64,000 nt of DNA, taken from assembly GCA_944472135.2 (NCBI GenBank), contig OX235265.1, positions 39,219,459 to 39,283,458 on the forward strand. Direction: 5' to 3'. Of the stretch, positions 44,996-55,344 are shown piece by piece (position 1 is the stretch's first letter; each line of letters begins with the position of its first letter). Position numbers and translations under genes: made by a program. Origin of the DNA: Trichobilharzia regenti. Taxonomy: Eukaryota; Platyhelminthes; Trematoda; Strigeidida; Schistosomatidae. Below the pieces are notes generated by a model. That model made no database searches. It saw only the letters and a program-made list of their open reading frames with translations, and had not been told where the DNA came from.

Positions 44996-45164
44996 CCTCT
45001 TCACTTATCCTTCCCTGTTAAAAAATATTTTTGATTTTGTTCTTAATCTTTAATTTTACTTTTAGTTTGCTTTTGCTTTAATAATTAATTCACTATTATC
45101 AATTTCATATATTTTCACACCTTCTTCACACTTGTTAAATTGACACTCTAATAATAATAACTGT

Positions 45165-45345
45165 TTGAGACAACGCCCTACATCGGTCTTGGCATCCGGA
45201 CACTATCCCAGTCCTTGTAGAAACTATGGGATTGTGTGTGGCATGCCTCTTAGAGCTCATATGTACCGAGTCCATATTTTAATAAATAAATAAGTAAAAT
45301 CATTAGTGTAATACCAATGCTTTAAAAAGAGATATATTTCTGCAA
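45165..45345 (+). repeat. 180-bp repeat shared with 54795-54985
   Basis: tgtttgagacaac, ctacatcggtcttggcatcc, actatgggattgtgtgtggc, gagctcatatgtac and ccatattttaataaataaat are all repeated with few changes at 54800-54970. It may be a PLE 3' end or a separate short element; no promoter boxes seen. Confidence 0.7.
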
Positions 45346-45379
45346 AACTTCTTCAGTAATAATAATAACAATAGTGATA

Positions 45380-45830
45380 ATAATAACAATAATGATATTA
45401 ATGACGACACTAACAATAAAGAATCTAAATCATCACTAGTACTTCCATATAACGAAGGAACCTCGGAAACCTTACGCAGAATTCTTAACAAGGCAAGAAT
45501 AAGAGTGGCTGTCATGCGAACCAACCACGAACTCAATTAGAAACAATCTTCGTCAATTAAAGGATCCTGTGGAGCCTTTGAAACAAAACAATTTAATTTA
45601 TCTAATACCCTGCCTGCAATGATTGTCAGGCCAAATACATAGGTCAAACTAGTAGAACAGGATCAGTCAGACTAGGCGAACATAAAAACCTAAAAAAATC
45701 TAGATTGGTTTACCTGAAAATGATATGAAATCTAGAGAATAGTTCAGCTATACCACTCACTATATGCGATTGCACACAACCATACAAAAGGATGGGTGGG
45801 ATAAGATGACAGTTTTAAAATCTAATGTCA
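45380..45830 (+). pseudogene. GIY-YIG fragment of a different PLE lineage
   Basis: Frames around 45440-45540 give RRILNKARIRVAVMRTNH. After a break, 45600-45690 gives PCLQ*LSGQIHRSN in one frame and DCQAKYIGQTSR in another, followed by RLGEHK. The DC.AKYIGQT signature differs from the CG.SYIGRT form of the other copies. Highly broken. Confidence 0.7.
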
Positions 45831-46061
45831 CAGGGTGAAGGGAGAGATTGATAAAAACGGAAGCTTTGTGTATCGTAATCAACTGCTAATATGTGTAATA
45901 GGAATGATTCAACACCTGTCCAGCCGGATATCCGGAAAATTCTACTACCCTAACAAGGACAGCGTCGGTGGCACAGCGGTTAGGACTCTCGCCGACCATG
46001 CACATTGTACTTGGTTCGATTCCCTGCCAACACACTCCCTTACTTTAGAAATTTAAAACAA

Positions 46062-46165
46062 TTAGTTCCCTTTATGAATTTAGATAAAGCAATAAGAAGA
46101 CGTAATTTGTCTGAATCGTGTAATGTATTTGCGCAACACATTTCGAACAATCTGATCACACACGG
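46062..46165 (+). pseudogene. Inverted PLE 5' segment
   Basis: Translation FMNLDKAIRRRNLSES and VFAQHISNNLITHG corresponds to the N-terminal PLE text. The same segment, more diverged, is at 55236-55330 on the minus strand. Confidence 0.7.
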
Positions 46166-46176
46166 ACTTGTCATAG

Positions 46177-46220
<44 letters not shown>

Positions 46221-46353
46221 TAAAGAGGTAAGAGGTGAAAAAAATAGACTTAGGTCAAGTTAAAAGGACATATTCAAGGTCAAAAATAACATGAAGACCA
46301 CTAAACCAAATAGCAGAGGTGATAGTACATCTGCTATGGTATCAAAACAAAAT

Positions 46354-47949
46354 TTACCAAGGAAGGTTTAATGTGATGACAAATTGTTTTTGAACGCATA
46401 AAGGTGGCTTGAACTTTCTAATTGCTAGGGCTTCTACAAACTTTAGGATACGTCCCAAACACGTTTTATAGATAGGTTTAAAAGATATGTTAACATCAAT
46501 TTTATGTCCTGTCTCTATAATATGTCTCGCAATCGAAGAGCTAGGTCTCCTGTTCTCACCGTTAATAGGTTCTGATGATTCCATGTGTTTCTGGAGCCAT
46601 TTTGGAATATGCTCTGAAGCCCTTACTTGCAGAGATCGATGAGTCCTCCCTATGTATGTGTGTCCACACGTACATTCAAATTGGTAAATACAGTGGGATG
46701 TGACGTCACTTTTCGCATGTTCGAAGGGCTTAGATAGATATAATGGCTTTACATTCTCTAATATTATGATATTAGCTGCATAACAAGTCTTTTTAACAGC
46801 AGCGTTCAGCCTTTGTCTAGTTATCAAGCTGCTTTGATGTCCCATATAGGGTAGCCTGATGTACACGTCTTTCTTAGGGGCGAGTTGGAGAGTGGGTCTT
46901 GGTGTTCTGACTACTTTATATCTCCTGATGAACTTGTCTGGATAATTGTTATCAACCAGAGCTTGTGTCAATATTCTTTCTTCCTCATCAAGCGTGTCTT
47001 CAGTGCATATTCGTCGGATTCTACTGAAAAGGCACCTTACTAAGCCTCTTTTGTACCGAATAGGGCAGAAACTGTGGTAATTATGATACTGTCCTGTCCA
47101 GGTAGGTTTTCTATATATAGATCTTTTTATTGACCCATCAAGCCGTCGACGAAGCAATATGTCTAGGAAAGATAAACAATTATCTTCCTCTTCTACAGAT
47201 GTAAGTGATATGCTATTCTGAACTTCATTCATTCGACGTAAAATTGAGGTGGCAGAACAAGGCTTATCACTGATGACTACGATATCATCTACATACCTTC
47301 TATAAAGTGGCACACTTTCGATTAAATCTTCCGATAAATTGTCAATGTACGACATATAAATATCTGCTAAAAGGGGCCCTAACGGACTTCCCATAGCAAC
47401 ACCATCAACTTGGCGGAAACAATCGCCTTCAAATGTAAACCTAACATTGTTAGTACATAGAAGTAATAGATCCTTTAAGTAAAATATAAGGAACGGGATG
47501 AAAAAATTGTTTGTAGAAATATAATCACACAAAATGTCAACTGTTTTGATCAAAGGCACATTAGTAAATAATGAGTTTACATCAAGAGTACATATTCTTG
47601 TTCATAATATTAATATTACTATCATCAAGAACATCAACCGATTCAAATGTATCTTTCAACACATACTTACAGAATTGTGTTTTGATTGGATTCAATAATT
47701 CCACTAACCATTTAGCAAGTTTATGCGTTGGGGATTTGCACATTGACAATATAGGACGTAGAGGATTATTGGGTTTATGTATTTTTGGTAACCCATACAT
47801 ATGTGGGAATTTACAATCTGACGGTTTTAATGACTCAAGTTTATCTTTACTTATAGCATTTAGGCCATGAAGCTTCAGTAGATTAGCTGTCACTATGCCC
47901 TGAAACAACTGAATATCTTCTGAGGAGGAATCACGACTAAATTTGCTCT
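46354..47949 (-). pseudogene. PLE RT and GIY-YIG endonuclease (3' part of split ORF)
   Basis: After the RTE junction the frame reads through LFQGIVTANLLKLHGLNAIS and KFPHMYGLPKIHKPNNPLRP to 47582. There a one-base frameshift occurs just before the motif A text DVNSLFTNVPL. The following 401-codon frame (46354-47559) has FRQVDGVAMGSPLGPLLADI (motif B), YRRYVDDIVV (motif C, YVDD at 89-92), a linker, then CIYQFECTCGHTYIGRTHRS (GIY-YIG, TYIG at 301-304) and the end PPLCVQKQFVITLNLPW. All catalytic motifs are visible. The frameshift and the RTE make it inactive. Confidence 0.92.
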
Positions 47950-47962
47950 TATCATCAAGAAT

Positions 47963-50900
47963 TATTATTATTATTATTATTGTATCCTTTAGTTCCTAGA
48001 GGAACATAGGGCTTCAGCTGCGCACCTCCATTGACTTCGGTTTTCTGACAACTTTTTCACCCTGCTCCAGGTCTGCCCACATGCTTTCATCTCCTCTTCA
48101 CATGACCTCCTCCAAGTCACCCTTGGACGACCAACTCGCCGCCTCCCTTTCGGGTTCCACTCGAGGGCTTGTCTAGTGATGTCACTTGATGGTTTCCTCA
48201 GCGTATGGCCAATCCATCTCCATTTCTTTCTGCCTATTTGTTTCACAATCGGTTCCTGATTGGTTCGCTCCCAGAGATCCCTGTTGCTGATCTTTTCTGG
48301 CCATCTGATCTTGAGTATTGAGCGGAGACAGTTGTTAATGAAGGTTTGAAGTTTGTTTGAGATGCTCTTTATGACTCGCCAAGTCTCTGATCCGTATAGT
48401 AGCACTGACTTCACATTGGAGTTGAAAATCCGGATCTTATTTTTGATGCTGATTGCTGTTGACCTCCACACAGATTTGAGAGTAATGAAAGCTTGTCTTG
48501 CTTTTCCGATTCTGGCTTTGATGTCCTCGTCAGTTCCGCCTGTAGTTGAGACGATGCTTCCCAGGTAGGTGAAGGAGGTTGTTTCTTTCAGGTTCTTCCC
48601 ATTTATGCTTATTGTGGTCTGTTGTTGCTGTTGATGTTGGCAAGGAATCTTCATCATCTCTGTTTTATCTATGTTCACGTGAAGTCCTATCTTTGATGCT
48701 TCTTCTGCCAACTTGTTACTTTTCATTTGCATATCTTCCAGTTTATGGGAAATCAGACATATATCATCGGCGAAATCCAGATCCTCCAAGTCTTTTGTGT
48801 CAGTCCATTTTATGCCTGTTCCCTCGTTGGTTGCCGTTGTCTGTCGCATTATCCAATCAATTGCAATCAGGAAGATCATTGGTGATAGTAGACAGCCTTG
48901 CCTCACTCCCGTCCTCACTTCGAAGGCTTCCGTAAGTTTCCCGTTGTGGATTACTTGGCATGCAGCATTGTCGTATAACTGTTGGATGAGGTGTATAATT
49001 GTCGATGGGACCCCGTAGTAGCGAAGTAGTTTCCAAATGACCTCTCGATCGACGCTGTCGAAGGCCTTTTCAAAGTCGATGAAGTTGAGATAGAGAGGTG
49101 ACTGCCATTCCAAGCTTTGTTCAATGATGATCCGTAGAGTGGCGATTTGATCAATACATGATTTGTTTCTCCTGAATCCAGCCTGTTCCGGACGAAGTTT
49201 TTCATCTAGGGCTTGTTTGATTCTCTCCAGGATGATGCGACTTAGTATCTTGCTTGGAATGGACAGAAGCATAATTCCACGCCAGTTTTTACATTGACTT
49301 AAGTCTCCTTTCTTTGGAAGTTTGAATAAGTAACTGTTCTTCCAATCCTCGGGTACTTTGCCCTCTTTCCACACCTTCTCCAGTAGTGGTGTCATCAAGT
49401 CCGCTGTTGTCTCTGGGTCTATTTTCAAAGCCTCTGCTGGGATTCCATCTGGTCCCGGTGTTTTCCCAGTTTTAAGCATCTTGATTGCATTCAGGACTTC
49501 TGATTTCGTCGGGGGGTCAGTGTTCACTGGTAGTTCTGCTTCCGTTGTTGGTATTGCTGGACGTGTTGTAGGTGGCGGACGATTTAGAAGTCTTTTGAAG
49601 TGTTCAACCCAGTGCTTTCTCTGTTCCACCTCTTTGGTGATTGACTTTCCATTGTCGTCCTTTATTGGCTTAATCTGTGTCGAACGTTTGCCCGAAAGGT
49701 TCCTAGTTGTTTGGTAGAGTGTGGCGAGGTCTCCTTTGCCTGCAGCTTGTTCTGCTTCGTTTGCCATGGTTTCATAATATTTTCTTTTGTCTTCCCTGGC
49801 ACTTTTCTTCACTCTTTTGTTCAGTGTATTGTAGCTTGCATTCAGCTCCTGTTTTTGTTGCTCGTCCGTGCACTGGATAATCTTTTGCTTCACTGTCCTT
49901 CTCTCTTCTATTAGTTTCCAAGTGTCCGTAGTGAGCCACTGTTTGTCCTGTCTCTTTTTTCTGCCTAGAATTTCTATGCAGGTTTGGCTCCACACCGTTT
50001 TCAAGTTGTTCCAGTGCTTTTCAACGCCGACCTCTTCGCTAGTGTTGATTTGTGTCTCGGCTTTGTCCTTTATGCTTGCAATGAAGATGTCCTTTGTAGC
50101 CTGGTCCTTCAGCTTTTGAGTGTTGAACTTGGCTTGTGGTCTATCTGCAGCTCCTGATTCCCTGAAAGCTTTTAATTTGATTTGGATTGTCCCTTGTACG
50201 AGATAGTGGTCTGAGCCAACGTCTGCTCCTCTTCTTGCTTTTGTGTCCAGTAGGCTGCGCCTCCACTTCCTTGAGATTGAGATGAAGTCGATTTGGTTTT
50301 TGGTTTGCCCGTCTGGTGACACCCATGTAGCCTTGTGGATATCTTTGTGCTTGTATACACTGCCACCAATCACCAGTTCGTTGAAGGCGCAGAAGTCGGC
50401 GAAGAGTTCTCCGTTTTCATTCATTTCTCCTAGAGCTTCTCTACCCATGATGAGTTCCCTTCCCGTATTGTCTGGTCCCAGTTTGGCGTTCATGTCTCCC
50501 ATTAGTATTTTCATGTCGCCAGCTGGAGTATTGTCCATTGTTGCCTGTAGTTGCCTGTAGAATTCTTCTTTCTTCTCGAGGTCTGCGTTGTTTGTGGGTG
50601 CATAACATTGTATGATTGACACTTTCCTTCCTTTGGAGTTGAACCTGGCGGTCATTATCCTGGACGAAATCGCCTCCCATTGTATCAGGGCTTTCGTTGC
50701 CGTTGGTGACATCATGATAGCCACGCCCTCGGTGTGCGTGTGGTTATCTTCTGGGTGACCGGAGTAGATCACTGACTCACCTGTTGACAATTTGGTGAGT
50801 CCACTCCCATTCCATCTGCTCTCACATATTCCCAGCACTTGTATTCCGTATCTTTTCATCTCGTTGGCGATCTGGGCAGCTTTTCCAGTCTCGTACATAG

Positions 50901-51491
50901 TTCGGACGTTCCATGTTCCTACACAGACTTTTTCTTTTGGTGCAAGGAGGTTCAGCATACTGAAGTTCTGTAGCAATTTTTGTTTACAGGGTGGGGTTGC
51001 TAGCCTCACGCCTGAGAAAAGAATGATTACATTAAGTAAAAGTTTAGAGAGAAGCAACTTTTTGGGTTGCTCCCCTCAAAATCAGAAAATAACGGACAAA
51101 CAATGAGAACAACATCAACAAAGGAAACAGTTCACAGAAAAAAGGGCAAAAAGCGACGACAACTATACAATAAGACAACATGCAATATAGTTCAGTACAT
51201 ATAACTAAAATGATATCTTAACCATAAACTCACTGACTTGGAGCAACTTGAACATATAAATCCAACAATATATACAATTATAGATGTGTTTATGTTTAAA
51301 AATTCCACAAATCCAAACAGTGAGTTATGTGTATTATCTGTCAATAAGATTGTATTTTTTGGATTCAGTGTTCGAAAGGTTAATAATTGTGATAATTTCC
51401 GCAAACACTTTGCATAAAATTTTAGAGTAATAAGATATTTTATTTATGACCAAAATGTAGCGTAATAGTCGAAAAGCGCGCGTGACACGCC
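47963..51491 (-). mobile_element. RTE-clade LINE (SR2-like) with intact ORF, 13-bp TSD
   Basis: TSD tatcatcaagaat at 47950-47962 and 51492-51504, perfect. The 5' leader is about 530 nt (51491-50959). Its last part (51013-50961, minus strand: gtgaggctagcaaccccacc, gctacagaacttca) is shared with SINE-A and the 5S-SINE. One ORF follows, then only about 8 nt before an (AAT)n tail. Very short 3' UTRs are usual in RTE elements. It is the only non-truncated LINE copy here. Confidence 0.93.
47989..50958 (-). CDS. RTE endonuclease-reverse transcriptase, 989 codons, intact
   Basis: One unbroken frame. I chose the ATG at 50958; the frame is open 33 codons further upstream but without ATG. Residues 11-260 form an APE-type endonuclease: VGTWNVRTMYETG, the ICESRW glutamate (about 46), GDMNAKLG (154-161), NQIDFI (about 221) and SDHYLV (249-254). 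A basic linker follows. The reverse transcriptase spans about 490-790: PGPDGIPAEALK, QAGFRRNKSCIDQI, motif A FIDFEKAFDSVDRE, motif B TGVRQGCLLSP (683-693), motif C DFADDICLI (FADD 729-732), HVNIDKTEMM and FTYLGSIVS. The C-terminus has KKWRWIGHTLRKP and GRRRVGRPRVTWRRSC and stops at SSRN, whose codons form the 3'-terminal block used by SINE-A. The protein nicks DNA and copies its RNA at the nick. Nothing seen is missing, so activity is possible. Confidence 0.95.
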   Translation of the reverse strand: MLNLLAPKEKVCVGTWNVRTMYETGKAAQIANEMKRYGIQVLGICESRWNGSGLTKLSTGESVIYSGHPEDNHTHTEGVAIMMSPTATKALIQWEAISSRIMTARFNSKGRKVSIIQCYAPTNNADLEKKEEFYRQLQATMDNTPAGDMKILMGDMNAKLGPDNTGRELIMGREALGEMNENGELFADFCAFNELVIGGSVYKHKDIHKATWVSPDGQTKNQIDFISISRKWRRSLLDTKARRGADVGSDHYLVQGTIQIKLKAFRESGAADRPQAKFNTQKLKDQATKDIFIASIKDKAETQINTSEEVGVEKHWNNLKTVWSQTCIEILGRKKRQDKQWLTTDTWKLIEERRTVKQKIIQCTDEQQKQELNASYNTLNKRVKKSAREDKRKYYETMANEAEQAAGKGDLATLYQTTRNLSGKRSTQIKPIKDDNGKSITKEVEQRKHWVEHFKRLLNRPPPTTRPAIPTTEAELPVNTDPPTKSEVLNAIKMLKTGKTPGPDGIPAEALKIDPETTADLMTPLLEKVWKEGKVPEDWKNSYLFKLPKKGDLSQCKNWRGIMLLSIPSKILSRIILERIKQALDEKLRPEQAGFRRNKSCIDQIATLRIIIEQSLEWQSPLYLNFIDFEKAFDSVDREVIWKLLRYYGVPSTIIHLIQQLYDNAACQVIHNGKLTEAFEVRTGVRQGCLLSPMIFLIAIDWIMRQTTATNEGTGIKWTDTKDLEDLDFADDICLISHKLEDMQMKSNKLAEEASKIGLHVNIDKTEMMKIPCQHQQQQQTTISINGKNLKETTSFTYLGSIVSTTGGTDEDIKARIGKARQAFITLKSVWRSTAISIKNKIRIFNSNVKSVLLYGSETWRVIKSISNKLQTFINNCLRSILKIRWPEKISNRDLWERTNQEPIVKQIGRKKWRWIGHTLRKPSSDITRQALEWNPKGRRRVGRPRVTWRRSCEEEMKACGQTWSRVKKLSENRSQWRCAAEALCSSRN

Positions 51492-51953
51492 TATCATCAA
51501 GAATAGACATCCTTTTAGATTTGTAGTCACTTTTATTCATGATGACGAGTCCAGAACCTTTATCAGGTTTAGCAACAATTATATTAGAATTTTCCCGTAG
51601 CTCTTTCAAGGCTTTGAAATGCTGGGGATTTAAAATACTTTTCTCCTTTGGGTTGTTGTTTAAAAACTGGTCAGCTATATCCACCATATTGGCCTTAAAC
51701 CAGCCCCGATCTTCATCGGATGTTGCAGCAAGAGGTTTGAGTTGGTCATATAAGTTTTGAAACTCAGCATGGATGGCTAAATCCGTAAATTGCGTGCGAG
51801 GAACACAAAATTTGAGTCGAAGGGATAAAGCTTCTTTCTGATGAGTAGATAGAGTAATATCAGAAAGATTTGTAACGTACTTATCAGGATTCACCGGGAA
51901 GACATCTACGCGGTTTCGATTCAGACAAATTACGTCTTCTTATTGCTTTATCT
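51492..51953 (-). pseudogene. PLE N-terminal part of split ORF
   Basis: The frame gives NRVDVFPVNPDKYVTNLSDI, KFCVPRTQFTDLAIH, FKALKELRENSNIIVAKPDK, GSGLVIMNKSDY and MSILDD. KPDKGSG.V.M is the finger-region motif of PLE reverse transcriptases. At ILDD (51492-51504) the RTE begins; across the duplication the frame continues unchanged into DDKSKF at 47949. The 186-codon frame ending at 51334 includes 52 codons of RTE leader. Confidence 0.9.
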
Positions 51954-52110
51954 ACACTCCCTTACATTGCTAAATCAGAAACAATGGTGGTGAAGAGGAA
52001 AGGTTGGACATGAGGCCAGCAACCCCATCCTGTAAAATAAACACTGATAAAGAAACTTCAAGCCACTAGCTTGAAGCCCTATATTCCACTGGGGAACGTG
52101 AAGGAAAAGA

Positions 52111-52585
52111 AATTGGACAACTAAGAGTAGACAAGCGTGTTTTTTTATGATAATGATTTCATAAACACAGGTTACACAGAATTGTCTACTTAATGAAGAA
52201 AAATACTAAATGCACAAAAGAAAAAACAAGTCTTACGACAAAAGCGACAATTGCAGTACTACTACTACTACTACTACTATTACTGCAGGCAGTAATGATT
52301 ATATGTGGGAAATACTTAGGAGTAAGCAGAAATCTTATAGTCACAAAATTGGTATATATCTGGGCTAATTCACAAACTCTTACTTTATAGTATAAGTCAA
52401 TAGGTTTTGGTGAGATGAAGTAGTCAAGATGAATTAATTTATTTTTAGACAATAAACTTGAGAGATTTGATTGGTTGTCAGAGGAATTTCTTCACAAATG
52501 AATAGTGAACATCTGTTTTTTTCTAGAAAGCTATCATACACTAGTGGTTAACTTTGTGATGGAGTTCATCAACTTCTAATGCTAA
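52111..52585. other. Stretch without recognised gene
   Basis: Contains a (CTA)n run at 52257-52277. Nothing else supported. Confidence 0.35.
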
Positions 52586-52589
52586 GTCG

Positions 52590-52890
52590 TGACCTGTGGG
52601 GGCTACCATATTTGAGTGTCATGAAATATACTCACCGATAACACAGCATATTAATTGCATTATATTTAGGATTGATAGAAGTTGAGATTCATTGAGTATC
52701 AGAATTTGGATATCCAATGTCTGGTATGATAATGTGCTCTCTTCATAAGTTGAAGGCACTAAACTTGATCTCTAGTATGTCATGGGTTGCACATTACTGG
52801 AGAGTCCTAGACTAGGGTGTTGCCACTGTCCATCGCTGTTTAGCTTTCAATGGTTTTTATAACTGGTGTTATTTCTTGACAAATTCCACT
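52590..52890 (+). repeat. Old SINE-B relic
   Basis: In SINE-B order but strongly diverged: gtcgtgacctgtgggggcta, aatatactcaccgataacac, agaagttgagattcattgag, actggagagtcctagactag and caatggtttttataactggt. The B box is not recognisable. Confidence 0.55.
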
Positions 52891-53224
52891 TTAGAACTTT
52901 TGAGCGTGAACCTGTGAATTATTATTATTATTTTCATGCCATTAAAAATATTACTTCTTTAATATTTTTTTTAATTGTACCTCAATCTGATGAAAGCAGA
53001 AAATAATTTAAGCGAAAGAAAATGTAAATTTCATACATTTATTCCCCTTAATGAATTTGAACAAAGCAAGAACTACAGTTTTAGCAGGATAAAGTGGTAC
53101 CGTCATTGCTTATTTCGTTGCCTTTTCGTCAGCTGCTTACAGGCCAAAGACATTATTAAATATATCTACAAAAGCAATTTTAACATACTTGCACAGAGTT
53201 CATTTTAAACAAAAATCAATCAAT

Positions 53225-53241
53225 CAATATATGCATACAGT

Positions 53242-53284
<43 letters not shown>
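53225..53284. repeat. (AT)n microsatellite
   Basis: AT run inside the left arm of the PLE inverted repeat. The right arm has only a short tatatgtatatat there. Confidence 0.9.
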
Positions 53285-53287
<3 letters not shown>

Positions 53288-53867
53288 GTAATATTAAACA
53301 CTATTCCGAACAGCAATAATAATCATACACAATGGAAACTTTTTAGCATTATGCATTAAGATGAAAGAGAGATGAAAATATCCATTTACCAGGCAGGGCA
53401 AAGAATGACTGATAACCGCTTCTTTGTGAACGCATAAATCAGGTTTCAGGTGCTTGATGGAAATGGCACTGTGCCATCGCCAGGCATCTCCTTGACACAC
53501 GGGTCATGAGGTGGATCTGGCAAGATGGTTCAAAATTATCAACAGGCAAAAGAGCTCAATTCTCCTCAAGTTTGCTGAAGTCTCATTCCCATCAAGCGCT
53601 TGAAGCCTGATTTATACGTCCAGAATAAAAGCGGTTATCAGTCTTTCTTTGCCCTGTCTGGTAACTGGATATTTTTCATCTCTCTTTCATCTGAATGCAT
53701 AATGCTGACAAGTTTCCATTGAGTATGATCACTATTGTTCGCAATAGTGTTTAATATTATATATGTATATATTATTACTGTATGCAAATATTGATCGGTT
53801 GATTTTTATTTATAAAATGAAGTCTATGCAAGTATGTTAAAATTGTTTTTGTTGGTATGCTTAGTTT

Positions 53868-54063
53868 TTTTATTTTCTATTTTTGACTACAGCTTGATTC
53901 CACACTGTATTTTGGGTACAAGTATGGAATTTTCAGCGTGGATATCGGTAGCTCAAATTTTGCAAGCCGACCATAGATATCATCAGGTGTTCGTCGGCAG
54001 GGGATCGAACGCCGGACCATGTGCATGGTGGGCGAGAGTCCTAACCATTGTACCACCTCACGC
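53868..54063 (-). repeat. SINE-D inserted in the PLE inverted repeat
   Basis: tacagcttgattccacactg, tacaagtatggaattttcag, gatatcggtagctcaaattt, then B box ggggatcgaacgcc and head ccattgtaccacctcacgcc on the complement. It interrupts the arm between ttgttggtatgc and tttggcctgtaagtagctga. Confidence 0.85.
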
Positions 54064-54194
54064 CTTTGGCCTGTAAGTAGCTGACGAGAAGGCAACAAAA
54101 TAAAAGTTGGTACCACTCTATTATTCTGCAAAAAACTGTAGTTCTTGCTTTGTTCAAAAATCTGAATTGATTCTACTCATTTGCTTTTTTATTT

Positions 54195-54790
54195 CTTCCA
54201 GTTGTTTTCACTAGCCAACCTCCAATATGATGATGATAATATCAGGTCATTAGCAGATAAGAGTGGATAACCGTTTTTACTTTGTGAAAAAAAAATTAAA
54301 TTGGTGTAAACAATTTATACAGTTTAATTATATATATATGCCAGCAGGCTTATTTAATGGAAATAAAACATAATAAATATTGGATAATATAAACTATAAG
54401 GACAAATAAAAAATTAATTGAAGTGTTTATTTGAATGGTTAAAACAAGTCAACACTTTTATGACATTTTAAATTTCATAGGATCATTGTAGTTTTTTTTT
54501 AAAATGTAAAATCTCCCAAGTCCATTATTCAGTCCTTTCATATATTTAAATATGATTGTTTCAAAAGCTCTGTGGGAAAAAAGTATGCTTTGAAATTTTG
54601 AAATTGTGAGCACAGTTTTATTTCAATCTAGGTTGGTTTATTGGCTGGATGAATGATTGAGTTGTGCATTTTATTGTCTCCATTCATTTAAGTAGTTAAG
54701 TGTATGAGAGTACTGAACTGTTGATTTCCTTTGATTGTGAATAAATGGAAATGTAGCTTCCCTGTCTTCTAGATCAGACTTCAAGTCAAA
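54195..54790. other. Stretch without recognised gene
   Basis: No repeat family or exon recognised. Confidence 0.3.
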
Positions 54791-54794
54791 AGTT

Positions 54795-54985
54795 TGGGAG
54801 ATGACTGTTTGAGACAACCTTCTACATCAGTCTTGGTGTCTGGGCGCTATCTTAGCCTTTGTACAAACTATGGGATTTTGTGTGGCATACCTCCTTGAGC
54901 TCATATGTATCAAGTCCATATTTTAATAAATAAATAAGATCATTTGAGTGTAACACCAGTTCTTTCAAAAAGATATTTGTTACCT
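54795..54985 (+). repeat. Second copy of the 180-bp repeat
   Basis: Collinear with 45165-45345, ending ccatattttaataaataaat then a shared aagat.att continuation. Confidence 0.7.
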
Positions 54986-55059
54986 TTCACGATTGATGTT
55001 AACTCGGCCTTCAAAGTCATCTATAATTACGGTTAAGGGTGCTTATTGAAATACGCCGC

Positions 55060-55335
55060 GGCTAAAGCTATTCTTAAACCTAAGCCATGCCCCCCTCCTT
55101 GTGTGCTCAAAAACAGTTTATTATTAATCTTAACCTATCTTGGTAATCCTTATTTGATTGGTTTACCAAACGTTGTGTTAATAATTCTTAAATGCTTTCT
55201 TTTGTCACTGTTTAATTTAACTATACATCGACAAGTAAATGTGTGATCAGATTGTTCGAAATACACTGCGCAAATACATCACATTGCTTTTCAGATAATC
55301 TCCATCTCCTTATAAGGCTATCCAAATGCAACAGA
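55060..55335 (-). pseudogene. PLE 5'-region fragment
   Basis: The minus strand 55330-55236 translates to RRWRLSEKQCDVFAQCISNN-like text, parallel to RRRNLSES..VFAQHISNN at 46090-46150. The rest towards 55060 is too diverged to place. Confidence 0.6.
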
Positions 55336-55344
55336 TTATTATTA

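Larger units (their letters stand above)
46044..51953 (-). mobile_element. Penelope-like element with inverted second end, split by an RTE
   Basis: TSD acactcccttac at 46032-46043 and 51954-51965. The main copy is on the minus strand from 51953. A short plus-strand piece at 46044-46165 repeats the 5' end text (tagataaagcaataagaaga at about 46083 versus the inverse at 51934-51953), so the two copies lie tail to tail around an (AT)n at 46181-46215. This inverted-end layout is typical of Penelope elements. An RTE interrupts the reading frame at 47963-51491. Confidence 0.9.
45960..52110 (+). repeat. SINE-A host of a nested PLE insertion (two parts)
   Basis: Part one, 45960-46043: head agcgtcggtggcacagcggt, B box ggttcgattccc, then acactcccttac. 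Part two, 51954-52110: acactcccttac again, then attgctaaatcagaaacaat, ggccagcaaccccatcctgt and the 3' end ccctatattccactgggg. The 5910 bp between are the PLE composite. The duplicated acactcccttac is the PLE target-site duplication. Confidence 0.9.
53000..54190. mobile_element. PLE remnants in a long inverted repeat
   Basis: 53030-53480 is mirrored by 53560-54180 (for example aacatacttgca at 53186 and its inverse at 53828; aatgactgataaccgcttct at 53404 and its inverse at 53630). The centre carries the C-terminal PLE text on the minus strand (AISIKHLKPDLCVHKEAV, 53410-53470) and a partly matching plus-strand copy. A SINE-D sits in the right arm. The outer parts hold the FIPLNEFEQSKN-like 5' text. 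Confidence 0.75.

Noticed and set aside
48353..50560. Several plus-strand ORFs of 60-120 codons across the RTE
   Set aside because: They are antisense shadows of the intact minus-strand RTE frame and have no domain logic.
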